Source of the DNA: a bacterium
Lineage (GTDB): Bacteria > Patescibacteriota > Minisyncoccia > Sungbacterales > HO2-52-23
DNA: 42,863 bases
Assembly: GCA_030697525.1 (NCBI GenBank)
Contig: JAUYPW010000018.1
Coordinates: forward strand, 1 to 42,863
Reading direction: 5' to 3'
A program made the translations under genes and the position numbers. This document shows, piece after piece, positions 24,896 to 34,434 of the stretch (positions are counted from its first letter, which is position 1; each line of letters begins with the position of its first letter). The notes beneath the pieces are model-generated. The model ran no database searches. It was not told the origin of the DNA and saw only the letters and a program-made list of their open reading frames with translations.

Positions 24896-26572
24896 ATGAG
24901 AATCGCTATCTTACAGCAAAATTTTGTGGTGGGTGATATTGAAGGAAACACCCGGAAAATTGCGCAAGGCTATAAACAGGCTCGTATAAAAGGTGCCGAT
25001 TTGGTGGTCTCCACCGAGCTTGGCCCTTTCGGATATCCTCCCAAAGATATGCTGGAGAGAAAAAATTATCTGTATTTACAGAATAAATGGCTGGGCATAC
25101 TAGCGGCCGAGGTTGATAAAAATGTCGGATTGACAGTTGGTGCGGCCAGTAAAAATTATGGCGATGGCAAACCGCTTTTCAACAGCGCGGTGTTAATTGA
25201 AAACGGAAGATGTACAGAAAGATGTAACAAGGCTCTTCTCCCAACCTACGACGTGTTTGACGAGTCAAGATATTTTGAGTCTGGGAAAGAGCGTGGGCGC
25301 ACTTTTGTTTATAAAGGTTACCGGATTGCCATGTTGGTCTGCGAAGACATCTGGAACGGCAGTGAGGATCACGATGGACATAAAATGTACTATCGCGATC
25401 CGGTAAATGAGTTGGTTGATCAGAGATGCGATATCCTTATTGTAATAAACGGCTCTCCTTACTATTGGGGTAAGGGAGACGTGAGGTTTAATTTAGTTAG
25501 AGATATTGCGAAAAAACTGGACTGCGCGGTTGTTTACGCAAATCAGGTAGGATGTCAGGATGAACTAGTTTTTGACGGCCGAAGTTTTGCCGTCAATCAA
25601 TACGGCCGATGTATTGCCGCGGCCAAAGCCTTTGAAGAAGACCTTATTGTGTTTGATGTTGATAATCAAGAGAAAGTTGAATACCCGTTTGATGCCAATA
25701 GACTAGATCAATTATACGATGCTCTGGTTATGGGAGTTCGCGACTATGTACACAAGAGCGGTTTTGACAGTGTGGTTATGGGCCTTTCCGGTGGTATTGA
25801 TTCGGCTCTAACGGCTTGCATTGCGGTGGATGCGTTTGGTGCGAGAAATGTTGTTGGCGTGAGTATGCCTTCCGAATTTTCTTCGGATGGAAGTATTGAG
25901 GATGCCAGACAACTTGCTGAAAATCTGGGTATAGATTTTCATATTATACCCATAAACGGCATTTATGATGCGTTTGGCAGTACGCTACGTCCTACTACTA
26001 TTGGATGGAATAAGCCGGGGGATACACAGGGTGATGTTACAGAAGAAAATGTGCAGGCTAGAATCCGCGGAGTTTTGTTGATGGCTTTTACAAACAGAGT
26101 CTATCCAAATCGGCGCTTTATGCTTTTAACTACTGGCAATAAGTCGGAAGGCTCTGAAGGCTATTATACAATGTACGGAGATGCCGCCGGTGGGTATGCT
26201 CCGTTGATTGATGTATACAAGACCACGGTTTATAAACTTGCTCGTTATGTGAATAGTGGGGAAGAAGTAATTCCGCGAAATACTATCACAAAACCCCCTT
26301 CGGCAGAATTGCGTCATAATCAGAAAGACACGGACAGCCTTCCGGATTATGAAATTCTGGATCAGATTTTAAAGCTGCATATTGAAGAGCAGAAAAGCTG
26401 GGAGGATATTGTGGCTTTGACGGGATATGACGAGGAGGTGGTGAGAAAAGCCATAAGACTTTTGAACAAGGCTGAATACAAAAGAAGGCAGTATCCGCCT
26501 GGGCCAAAAGTTACCGCCAAAGCTTTTGGTTCCGGCCGCCGCTGGCCTATCACCGGAAAATATTTGGATTAA
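24896..26572 (+). CDS. nadE: Glutamine-dependent NAD+ synthetase
   Basis: N-terminal nitrilase-like domain (LVVSTELGPFGYPP, LVCEDIW) and C-terminal VVMGLSGGIDSALTA, TTGNKSEGSEGYYTMYGD. Confidence 0.95.
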   Translation: MRIAILQQNFVVGDIEGNTRKIAQGYKQARIKGADLVVSTELGPFGYPPKDMLERKNYLYLQNKWLGILAAEVDKNVGLTVGAASKNYGDGKPLFNSAVLIENGRCTERCNKALLPTYDVFDESRYFESGKERGRTFVYKGYRIAMLVCEDIWNGSEDHDGHKMYYRDPVNELVDQRCDILIVINGSPYYWGKGDVRFNLVRDIAKKLDCAVVYANQVGCQDELVFDGRSFAVNQYGRCIAAAKAFEEDLIVFDVDNQEKVEYPFDANRLDQLYDALVMGVRDYVHKSGFDSVVMGLSGGIDSALTACIAVDAFGARNVVGVSMPSEFSSDGSIEDARQLAENLGIDFHIIPINGIYDAFGSTLRPTTIGWNKPGDTQGDVTEENVQARIRGVLLMAFTNRVYPNRRFMLLTTGNKSEGSEGYYTMYGDAAGGYAPLIDVYKTTVYKLARYVNSGEEVIPRNTITKPPSAELRHNQKDTDSLPDYEILDQILKLHIEEQKSWEDIVALTGYDEEVVRKAIRLLNKAEYKRRQYPPGPKVTAKAFGSGRRWPITGKYLD

Positions 26573-26578
26573 ATTTTT

Positions 26579-26604
26579 AACCGCTCTTTAGGGAGCGGTT
26601 TTAT
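26579..26604 (+). terminator. Rho-independent terminator after nadE
   Basis: aaccgctc-tttag-ggagcggtt with T-rich tail. Confidence 0.65.
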
Positions 26605-26673
26605 ATTTGCCGAATAACAGTACTCGTGCTATATTTTTTCCGGAAGTTCTTTGTCAAAGGAGGTGATAAATTA

Positions 26674-28539
26674 GTGGATTCCCAAACTAATTCTGATACG
26701 AATATTGTCAAAAATATCTTGGACGAAATTGAGTCCTTGGATGCTTCTAAAAGCACCATAGATGAAATGGAAGATCTTTTGGAAAAAATTGGAGAAACCG
26801 AAGTAGGGTTTTACAAACGAGCGGACAAACTAAGAAAAAAATTGTCGCAGGAAGTTTCTAAAAGAAAAAGAAAATTGGCCAGAGGCATAGAAAGAGCTAT
26901 GCCTAAAACAGATCGCGAAGCTAGCGGACTTCCACTTGTGCCTGTACTAGAAGATCAAGATAAATTGGTTGGTGATGTGAATTTGATCATGGCCAATGTG
27001 CCTTATACCAGCCACCCGTTTGATAAGATAATGACCAATCTTGCCCAGGAACTTATTAAAAAAACCGGAGGGCTTACCCCAAACATAAATGTCCAAGCTG
27101 TGCGCGACAAAAAAGAGAATGAAGATGGAGGGCAACGATTTATAGTCAAGTGGATTTCTGATGGTCCTTTATCTCCCGAACAACTCTCCGGCCTTCATTA
27201 TATATGTGAACAAGCTTATGAGAGAAGGTTAAAAGGCCACAAAGCGGACGGCACCGGCTGGGAAAACGTGGTTAAACGCCATATCGGGCTTGACGGCAAA
27301 ATGTCTTCCGATCGCGCCGGACTTTATTTTGGAATGCAAACCCAGTGTAATTTGGTTGCCACAGGGCTAATTGTTTCCAGGAAATTTATCCGAGCATCAG
27401 AGGCAAAATTTTTAATAGACGCATATCCGGATGACTGGATTGCGCGGACTACGGAGATTGGCCACAAAATAGTTACGGAAGTGGAACTTCGTGAAGGCGT
27501 ATACAGTAAAGAAATGTCCGGCCTTTCGCAGGAAAACCTGCTTTATCTGATAGTTCAAGTCTCTTATCTTTTAGCCAAAAAAAGATTGATTGACAGGCCG
27601 ACTCTCATGACGGCAATTTTTCGGGAATTGGGTCGAGTGGGGACTTCAGCCGGAGACAGAGAGAAACTTTACGGTATGAGATCCGTGCTGGAAGTAATTG
27701 AGCGGGTTTTGCTCATGCCTCTCCAGCACCCGGAATTGGCAAGCTACTACAAGATAATTCAGCCAGAATCAGTATTGCTGGTTGGGGCTCCGGGAGTTGG
27801 TAAAACTCTTCTAGTGCACTGGCTGATGGCTAGGGATTATAATGCCATTTTTGTAGATGTGGACAGCGACCGTCTGTATATGGACCTAAAAAAAGGCAGT
27901 GGGCAGGGGGCAAGCGAGATACTTTTGCGGATAGACGCTATTAAGTCTATGACCAGGTTGCCGGTGATAATTTTGATTGACGAGGTAGATAAGCTTTTTG
28001 AAGAAAAAGGCGATATGGTGGTGAAGTTTTTAAATCTAACCCAAGGAATTCGAACCAAGGGTTTCCATATTATCGCCTCCACCAACTATCCGGAAAAAAT
28101 TGACATGCGCCTACTTGAACCGGGGCGTATTTCCCGGACGATCTATGTTGGTTTGCCGAATGAAGTGGAACGAAAGGGTGTTTTGGCAGTTCACTTAAAC
28201 GACATACCTTTTGAAGATGAGAGTATTAGACTTGATTGTGTTGAAACTATGACCAGGATGACCATCGGTTGGACGCAAAGGCAACTATGGTTTTTGTGTG
28301 TGGAAGCGGCTAAATTGTGCGGTTTTGAGATCGCGGGTGCTAATATACTAACCAAAGATTTGGTTACAGGCCGACCCTTGAGGATGGATGATCTTAAACG
28401 AGCCAGAGTGGAAGTTCTGAAATCTATAAATATGAAAGATATTAAAGACTGGGACAAACGTATCCAAAGGTTTGTATCCCAACTGGGCGGTGAAATAGGT
28501 TTTAAATCAACCAAAAAAGGGGGTGAGGTCTCGTTGTAG
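26674..28539 (+). CDS. AAA+ ATPase with ~370-aa unassigned N-terminal region
   Basis: GAPGVGKTLLVHWL, VIILIDEVDKLFEE, ASTNYPEKIDMRLLEPGRISRTIYVGLP; GTG start after aaaggaggtg. Confidence 0.85.
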   Translation: MDSQTNSDTNIVKNILDEIESLDASKSTIDEMEDLLEKIGETEVGFYKRADKLRKKLSQEVSKRKRKLARGIERAMPKTDREASGLPLVPVLEDQDKLVGDVNLIMANVPYTSHPFDKIMTNLAQELIKKTGGLTPNINVQAVRDKKENEDGGQRFIVKWISDGPLSPEQLSGLHYICEQAYERRLKGHKADGTGWENVVKRHIGLDGKMSSDRAGLYFGMQTQCNLVATGLIVSRKFIRASEAKFLIDAYPDDWIARTTEIGHKIVTEVELREGVYSKEMSGLSQENLLYLIVQVSYLLAKKRLIDRPTLMTAIFRELGRVGTSAGDREKLYGMRSVLEVIERVLLMPLQHPELASYYKIIQPESVLLVGAPGVGKTLLVHWLMARDYNAIFVDVDSDRLYMDLKKGSGQGASEILLRIDAIKSMTRLPVIILIDEVDKLFEEKGDMVVKFLNLTQGIRTKGFHIIASTNYPEKIDMRLLEPGRISRTIYVGLPNEVERKGVLAVHLNDIPFEDESIRLDCVETMTRMTIGWTQRQLWFLCVEAAKLCGFEIAGANILTKDLVTGRPLRMDDLKRARVEVLKSINMKDIKDWDKRIQRFVSQLGGEIGFKSTKKGGEVSL

Positions 28540-28571
28540 ACCACCCTCTTTTATTTTAGTATAATTTTCTT

Positions 28572-29072
28572 ATGGCTAATAAAAACAATCTGAAAGCTAT
28601 TTGTATGCGGAGTTTTGTTATGGGTTCAGAAGATAGTTTAGTCTCAACGGTGGGGCTCCTCTCTGGTATTGCTACTGCCGGAGTATCTCGCCCAACCATA
28701 CTTCTGACAGGGGCTATACTTTTGTCGGTGGAAGCTTTTTCTATGGCGGTAGGAAGTTTTCTCTCCGAGCGGTCGGCCGAAGAATATGCGGTGCATCACG
28801 AGGTAAGTCCCAAATATTCTTTTATAGGAAGTGCTGTGATGCTCTGCACCTATCTTATAGCTGGGTTTATCCCTCTTTCTCCATATATATTTGCAGGCGA
28901 AGACGCTTTGATTTTCTCTATACTATTTTCTCTAGTAACACTTTTTGTGGTAGGGATTATCACGGCTAAAGTGGTGAATGTAAATATACTTTGGAATGGA
29001 TTTAGAACTTTACTCATCGGAGGCATCGCGATTTTGGTGGGAGTATTTATAGGCGGATTGGTTAGTATATAG
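28572..29072 (+). CDS. VIT1/CCC1 family transporter (Fe/Mn-type)
   Basis: GSEDSLVSTVGLLSGIATAG, SVEAFSMAVGSFLSERSAEEY. Confidence 0.85.
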   Translation: MANKNNLKAICMRSFVMGSEDSLVSTVGLLSGIATAGVSRPTILLTGAILLSVEAFSMAVGSFLSERSAEEYAVHHEVSPKYSFIGSAVMLCTYLIAGFIPLSPYIFAGEDALIFSILFSLVTLFVVGIITAKVVNVNILWNGFRTLLIGGIAILVGVFIGGLVSI

Positions 29073-29154
29073 AAGAGTCATTTGCGTAATATAACCTTTT
29101 TTATTACAATAATTTTTGAGACGAGTTTTGGTTCTTTTCAAAGAGGGGACAGTC

Positions 29155-29709
29155 ATGAAGCGGAAACACGATTATGTTTGTCCCAAGTGCGGTGAAGGTC
29201 TGGATGTGATTGTTCAAGGGGTTTCCTCGGTAAGGAAGAATAGTGTTGAGGTGGTTTTTGAATGCGCACAAGGGCCTGGTAAGGAATGTGATTTTAAAAT
29301 TACTGTCCATCTTCTATTTTCTACAGAAGGCGAGATACTCTGGCCAAGCCAAGATTATGTTCGTAATCTTTTTAGACCGGAGTACGAACAAGCATTTGTC
29401 ATGAGCAAAAAATTTGGCCAATATCCGGAAGTTAGCGGCCCGTTCTTCTGTGAGGAAGATGCCATAAAGCAGATGAACTATCTGCTTTATGCCTTTCCGG
29501 AATCTTACTGCCGGGAATTTAAAAATAACCTTGATTATCGCACCAAACTCTGGATTCTTAAATCTTCTCAAGTTCCTCGCTGGGTTTTAGAACATATGAA
29601 AAAGGTTATGTTTCTGGAGCCTTGGGCTGATTTTCGGCCGCAAGATATTACCAACCCGGTGTTAAGAGAAGTTTTTTTAATAAATAGGTCTAACTGTAGC
29701 ATGGTTTAA
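29155..29709 (+). CDS. Hypothetical protein with N-terminal Zn-ribbon-like CPKC motif
   Basis: ATG at 29155 preceded by agagggg; YVCPKCGEGLDV. Confidence 0.6.
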   Translation: MKRKHDYVCPKCGEGLDVIVQGVSSVRKNSVEVVFECAQGPGKECDFKITVHLLFSTEGEILWPSQDYVRNLFRPEYEQAFVMSKKFGQYPEVSGPFFCEEDAIKQMNYLLYAFPESYCREFKNNLDYRTKLWILKSSQVPRWVLEHMKKVMFLEPWADFRPQDITNPVLREVFLINRSNCSMV

Positions 29710-29712
29710 AAA

Positions 29713-29739
29713 ACACGGTCCTTGTTTAAAGGGCCGTTT
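29713..29739 (+). terminator. Rho-independent terminator
   Basis: acggtcc-ttgtttaaa-gggccgttttat. Confidence 0.55.
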
Positions 29740-29757
29740 TATATTACAATTCTTACT

Positions 29758-30315
29758 ATGAGAACTACATATATTATCTTGTTTATGATTGGTTTGGTCA
29801 TTCTTTGGCTTATCTGGATGTATAATTCCTTGATAAGAAAAAGAAACCGCGTGGACGAAGCCTGGTCGGATATAGAGGTTCAGCTAAAGAGGCGGTATGA
29901 CTTAATTCCAAATGTTATGGAAACGGTAAAGGGTTACGCGTCTCACGAACAGGGCGTTTTTCAAAAAGTAACTGAAGCTCGCACACAGGCTATGGGCGCC
30001 AAAAATGCCCATGAGCAAGCGGCAGCCGAAAATGTTTTAAGCAATACTTTGAAAACTTTATTTGCAGTTGCAGAAAACTATCCGGATCTCAAAGCCAATG
30101 CTAACTTTTTGGATTTGCAGAGAGAATTGGCGGATACGGAAAACAAGATTCAATCCGCGCGCCGGTTTTTCAATTCCACGATTTTGGACTATAACTCCTA
30201 TATTCAATCCTTTCCGACTAATATAATGGCTTCCGTTTTCGGCTTCGGCAAAAAAGAGTTTTTTGACTTAGAAGACAACCATCCGGCGCAGGAACCAGTG
30301 AAAGTTAGCTTTTAA
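29758..30315 (+). CDS. lemA: LemA family protein
   Basis: TM then YNSLIRKRNRVDEAWSDIEVQLKRRYDLIPNVMETVKGYASHE. Confidence 0.95.
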   Translation: MRTTYIILFMIGLVILWLIWMYNSLIRKRNRVDEAWSDIEVQLKRRYDLIPNVMETVKGYASHEQGVFQKVTEARTQAMGAKNAHEQAAAENVLSNTLKTLFAVAENYPDLKANANFLDLQRELADTENKIQSARRFFNSTILDYNSYIQSFPTNIMASVFGFGKKEFFDLEDNHPAQEPVKVSF

Positions 30316-31247
30316 TGTCTACACTATACACTCATCAATCTTCAAACATCCGTAAGACTTGGCTTCTAATGAGTCTGTTTTTTGGTGTTGTTATTGCCAT
30401 AGGCTGGATATTTAGCGGGGCTTATGGAAATCCGAGCATACTTTATTTTGCTGTTTTTTTCAGTATCTTGATGAATGTTGTCGGCTACTGGTTTTCCGAT
30501 AAAATTGCTTTGGCTCTGCATCATGCCAAACCCGTGGAGATGAAATCTAACCCCGAACTTTACCGGATTTTAGAAAATTTAAGCATTACCGCTGGTCTCC
30601 CCATGCCGAAGTTTTATTTGATTCAGGATCCGGCTCCCAATGCTTTTGCTACTGGACGGAATCCTAAAAACGCGTCTGTGGCGGTGACCACTGGTTTATT
30701 GGAAAAGCTGGAACGCTCCGAGCTTGAAGGTGTGCTGGCCCACGAATTATCGCACATTGGAAATCGTGACATGCTGGTATCAACCGTAGCTGTTGTTTTA
30801 GTTGGTTTTGTTTCTATAGTGGCCGATATGTTTATGCGCTCCATGTGGTTTGGCGGTATGAGTAATGATGACGATAGGGGAAAAGCAGGCGGATTTCTGG
30901 TTATAATAGGAATTTTGCTTTCCATTCTTGCTCCTATTTTTGCGTCGCTTATACATTTGGCCATATCGCGCCGGCGCGAGTTTTTGGCCGATGCTTCCGG
31001 GGCGTTGCTTACCCGCTATCCGGAGGGGCTCGCCTCCGCTTTGGGGAAAATCGCGTCTTACGGTCGTCCGATCCGCACCGCTACCAACGCAACTGCCCAT
31101 CTTTTTTTTGAAAATCCTTTCGGAGCTGATAGGGACGGGGACGGCATTCCCGATCACAAACAAAAAACACCTTGGATAGTTAAGATATTCTCAACTCATC
31201 CTCCCATTGAAGAGAGAATAAAAATATTAAAAAATTTAAAGGTTTAA
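30315..31247 (+). CDS. htpX: HtpX-type M48 zinc metalloprotease
   Basis: GVLAHELSHIGNRDM HExxH motif; FATGRNPKNASVAVTTGLL; RREFLADASGALLTRYPEGLASAL. Confidence 0.96.
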   Translation: MSTLYTHQSSNIRKTWLLMSLFFGVVIAIGWIFSGAYGNPSILYFAVFFSILMNVVGYWFSDKIALALHHAKPVEMKSNPELYRILENLSITAGLPMPKFYLIQDPAPNAFATGRNPKNASVAVTTGLLEKLERSELEGVLAHELSHIGNRDMLVSTVAVVLVGFVSIVADMFMRSMWFGGMSNDDDRGKAGGFLVIIGILLSILAPIFASLIHLAISRRREFLADASGALLTRYPEGLASALGKIASYGRPIRTATNATAHLFFENPFGADRDGDGIPDHKQKTPWIVKIFSTHPPIEERIKILKNLKV

Positions 31248-31252
31248 AAAAC

Positions 31253-31864
31253 ATGCCGGAAACCATGCCCCCAAATTCATCTCCAGAAAAATCTCACCCC
31301 GAAGCTAAAAAACCGCAGTTAACTCCGGAGGCGGTTAAAAAATTGTGGGATAGATTTAATGATACCGAGAAAGGATTTATAACCACTAAAGATGACGGAG
31401 AGTTTAATAGTCTAATCAAGGATCTAAGCCCGGATACAGCCAAATCATGGACACTTTTCAGAAAAATTATAAAAACTGGCAGCCCCATGGCCAGCCTGAT
31501 AATTGCTGAAATAAATTCCCAGGGAAGAGAAAATTCAAAAGAAAACCCGCTTATTAAAATAGGGTTTATAAAATCGGAAGACGGTTCTTTTTTGTATACC
31601 AGATTACCCGGGCGGTATTTTTATGATAAAGGATTAGCCGCGGCTCAAAGCAAATTTAAAACAGATGTAAAATATCCCAGCGAAGAACAGGCCATGGCTT
31701 TATTAAATAAATTTAAAGCAGAATTTCCGGACAATGCCATCGCCGCTTTTATAGACGAAGAAAACACCTTTGCTTACTTAACTAAGACCGGTAAACCCGG
31801 CAAATTTAAATCAGAACGTGTTCCCGGCGATACCGAACTGTTTGTATTTGTGGTAGCATCGTAA
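31253..31864 (+). CDS. Hypothetical protein
   Basis: 203 aa open frame between htpX and tRNA-Ser; no recognised motif. Confidence 0.55.
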   Translation: MPETMPPNSSPEKSHPEAKKPQLTPEAVKKLWDRFNDTEKGFITTKDDGEFNSLIKDLSPDTAKSWTLFRKIIKTGSPMASLIIAEINSQGRENSKENPLIKIGFIKSEDGSFLYTRLPGRYFYDKGLAAAQSKFKTDVKYPSEEQAMALLNKFKAEFPDNAIAAFIDEENTFAYLTKTGKPGKFKSERVPGDTELFVFVVAS

Positions 31865-31870
31865 AAATAA

Positions 31871-31958
31871 GGAGGGTTGGCTCGAGTGGTCTAAGGCGCC
31901 GCACTCGAAATGCGGTTGGGGAGAAATCCCCTCGGAGGTTCGAATCCTCCACCCTCCG
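31871..31958 (+). tRNA. tRNA-Ser (anticodon CGA)
   Basis: ggagggt...accctcc acceptor stem, anticodon loop ctCGAaa, long variable arm, ggttcgaatcc T-loop. Confidence 0.95.
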
Positions 31959-31970
31959 ATTTTATCAAAC

Positions 31971-32315
31971 ATGGATTTTAAACAGTATCAAAAATTAACG
32001 GCCAAGACCGCTTTGTATAGAAAAGTGCCGACTTTGCAAAAAATTGGAACTGAACTTTACGCGGTTTTGGGTTTGGTTGGAGAAGCGGGCGAGGTTGCGG
32101 AAAAAACAAAAAAGATGTTGCGAAACGACAATGGAGTTGTAACCAAAGAATTTAAAGATGATTTAGCTAAAGAGCTCGGAGATGTTTTGTGGTATGTCTC
32201 GCAAACAGCGTCGGAATTTAAATTAGATTTGGACAAAATCGCTTTAGGCAACATAGAAAAGCTTTTTTCCCGCAAAAAAAGAGGAGTGCTCCACAGCAAA
32301 GGGGATAACCGCTGA
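31971..32315 (+). CDS. MazG-like nucleotide pyrophosphohydrolase
   Basis: GLVGEAGEVAEKTKKMLR...DDLAKELGDVLWYVSQTA. Confidence 0.85.
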   Translation: MDFKQYQKLTAKTALYRKVPTLQKIGTELYAVLGLVGEAGEVAEKTKKMLRNDNGVVTKEFKDDLAKELGDVLWYVSQTASEFKLDLDKIALGNIEKLFSRKKRGVLHSKGDNR

Positions 32316-32357
32316 TTTTTTATAGAGTTCTTTTAAAACCAAAAAAGAGGTGCCAAA

Positions 32358-32732
32358 ATGCCTGATAATCTTTACTATACCTGGAAGCAGTTTGATAAAG
32401 ATGTGCGAAAACTAATCCGATTATTGCAACAACGCGGTTCTAAATTTAACGGCGTCTGGGGACCTGCCCGAGGAGGACTTCCTTTGGCCGTATGTCTTTC
32501 TCATGCGCTGGAAATTCCTCTGCTGGCCAAACCGTTTGAAGGTAATACTTTGGTGGTGGATGATATAGTTGATACTGGAGACACTCTGTACGGTTTTTTC
32601 AAAAGTGAATATCTCATCATATCAATTTTTTATCATCGCCAAAGCAGTTTTGAACCGTGGATCTGGCTGCGGGAAAAGAAAGACAAATATATTGTTTTTC
32701 CGTGGGAGTACGCACCGAACAAAAGGGGATAA
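32358..32732 (+). CDS. Phosphoribosyltransferase-domain protein
   Basis: VWGPARGGLPLAVCLSHAL and TLVVDDIVDTGDTL. Confidence 0.85.
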   Translation: MPDNLYYTWKQFDKDVRKLIRLLQQRGSKFNGVWGPARGGLPLAVCLSHALEIPLLAKPFEGNTLVVDDIVDTGDTLYGFFKSEYLIISIFYHRQSSFEPWIWLREKKDKYIVFPWEYAPNKRG

Positions 32733-32735
32733 GTT

Positions 32736-32936
32736 ATGAAATTTTGTCTGGAGTGCGGAGAAGGTCTGGAGTTTTTGGGTTTATCAGAATGGAGTACGGG
32801 CATATGGCTTTACGGGTGTAAGCAGTGTGATATTCTCTGGGAAAGACACGGGTGTTCAATAAGCGGCAGTACCACTGGATATGAAAAGAGCTTCCAGAAA
32901 TTATCTGAATTGGAGAAGTATAAACAGAACAAATAA
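32736..32936 (+). CDS. Small Zn-ribbon-like protein
   Basis: 66 aa; CLECGEG...GCKQCD. Confidence 0.55.
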   Translation: MKFCLECGEGLEFLGLSEWSTGIWLYGCKQCDILWERHGCSISGSTTGYEKSFQKLSELEKYKQNK

Positions 32937-32964
32937 AAAATCTCGCCAATTGGCGAGATTTTTC
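32935..32964. terminator. Bidirectional Rho-independent terminator
   Basis: aaaaaatctcgccaattggcgagatttttc between convergent genes. Confidence 0.75.
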
Positions 32965-32967
32965 TTA

Positions 32968-34401
32968 TTAAGTCTGATGACTTCGTGGTTGACTTTCTTT
33001 GGCGCCGGCCTCGGTCATGCGGATAAATTTAGCTTTGGACCAAAACTCCTCCACGGTTTTTGCTCCCGAGTAGCTCATGCCGGATTGCAAACCGTCCAAT
33101 AAATTTCGCAGGACTTTTTTAACTTCGCCTTTGTAGGTAACCCTAAAACTTATTCCCTCTGGTGCCCGGTCTTGTCTTTCTTTATCTGCTTTCGCTTCGG
33201 TGGTTTGTCTATCTATGGAAGCGTCTCGGGAAGCGAGCCCTCTATAAACTTTAAAAGCAAGGCCGTCTTCTATATAGTATTCTCCCGGAGACTCATAGCT
33301 TCCCGCCAGCATATTTCCTATCATCACCGTGGAAGATCCTGCCGCTATCGCTTTTGCCGCGTCTCCAGAATTTTTTACACCGCCATCGGCAATCAAGGGC
33401 ACCTTATATTTTCTGGCCAAGGGGGATATTTCTAAAATGGCCGATAATTGCGGAACTCCGGCTCCAGCTACAATCCTGGTGGAGCAGGCCGCTCCCGGCC
33501 CGATGCCGACTTTAATAGCATCTGCTCCCGCTTTTATCAGATCTTCAGTACCTTCAATGGTGGCAACATTACCCGCCACAACATCAGTATCTTTAAATTT
33601 TCTTTTTAATTCCCGGGTTAGGTCAATACACTTTTTATGATGTCCGTGCGCTATATCAATTACCAGAGCATTGCAGCCCGCCTCTACCAGGGCTTCAGCT
33701 CTTTTTAATCCGTCTTTTACTCCCACGGCCGCACCCACCAAAAGCTGTCCGTCGCTGTCTTTGGCCGCATTGGAAAACTGATTTAATTTCTGAAAATCGG
33801 AAGAAGTAATAAGTCCTACTATTTTATTGGATTTATCTACCAGAGGTAATTTTTCTACCCTATATTTATCAAAAATTTGTAAAGCTTTTTCGGCCGATGT
33901 GCCAAAGGGCGCGGTGATGGTTTTGTTTCGCGGAGTCATGGCGTCTTTAACTCGCATTTTCAGATTATTTTTGAAACGGATATCGCGTGAAGTCAGAATG
34001 CCTTCCAGTTTTCCTCGCCGGTCACACACCAAAAGTCCGCTTATGTTATTGTTTTGCATAACTTCTAAAGATTTTTCCAGAGTAGCCTCTTTAGATATGG
34101 TGATAGGGTCTTCAATTACTAAGTTTTGGGCTCGTTTTACTTTTTTTACTTCCGCAACTTGATCGGGTATGGAAAGAAACCGGTGGATTATACCGATCCC
34201 GCCAACGCGCGCCATGGCAATGGCCATGCGCGACTCGGTTACGGTATCCATATTGGCGCTTACAATAGGCAAGTTGAGCTGGATGTTTCTAGAAAAATAA
34301 GTCCGCAAGTTTATAAATTTGCGGGATTCTATATCCGAATACTGCGGTACCAAAAGTACGTCGTCGTAAGTAAGCCCTAGTTTGAAATCATGGTTTTCCA
34401 T
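32968..34401 (-). CDS. guaB: IMP dehydrogenase (with CBS domains)
   Basis: TYDDVLLVPQYSDI, CBS region, GIGPGAACSTRIVAG catalytic loop, ADGGVKNSGDAAKAIAAGSSTVMIGNMLAG. Confidence 0.93.
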   Translation of the reverse strand: MENHDFKLGLTYDDVLLVPQYSDIESRKFINLRTYFSRNIQLNLPIVSANMDTVTESRMAIAMARVGGIGIIHRFLSIPDQVAEVKKVKRAQNLVIEDPITISKEATLEKSLEVMQNNNISGLLVCDRRGKLEGILTSRDIRFKNNLKMRVKDAMTPRNKTITAPFGTSAEKALQIFDKYRVEKLPLVDKSNKIVGLITSSDFQKLNQFSNAAKDSDGQLLVGAAVGVKDGLKRAEALVEAGCNALVIDIAHGHHKKCIDLTRELKRKFKDTDVVAGNVATIEGTEDLIKAGADAIKVGIGPGAACSTRIVAGAGVPQLSAILEISPLARKYKVPLIADGGVKNSGDAAKAIAAGSSTVMIGNMLAGSYESPGEYYIEDGLAFKVYRGLASRDASIDRQTTEAKADKERQDRAPEGISFRVTYKGEVKKVLRNLLDGLQSGMSYSGAKTVEEFWSKAKFIRMTEAGAKESQPRSHQT

Positions 34402-34434
34402 ACCAGGAACAACTATACCAAAAGCTTATATTTT

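Noticed and set aside
19564-26572. Phage-derived NAD reconstitution module
   Set aside because: The flanking genes (DnaG, RpoD, IMPDH, LemA, HtpX) are chromosomal and there are no structural phage genes; kept only as a speculative role
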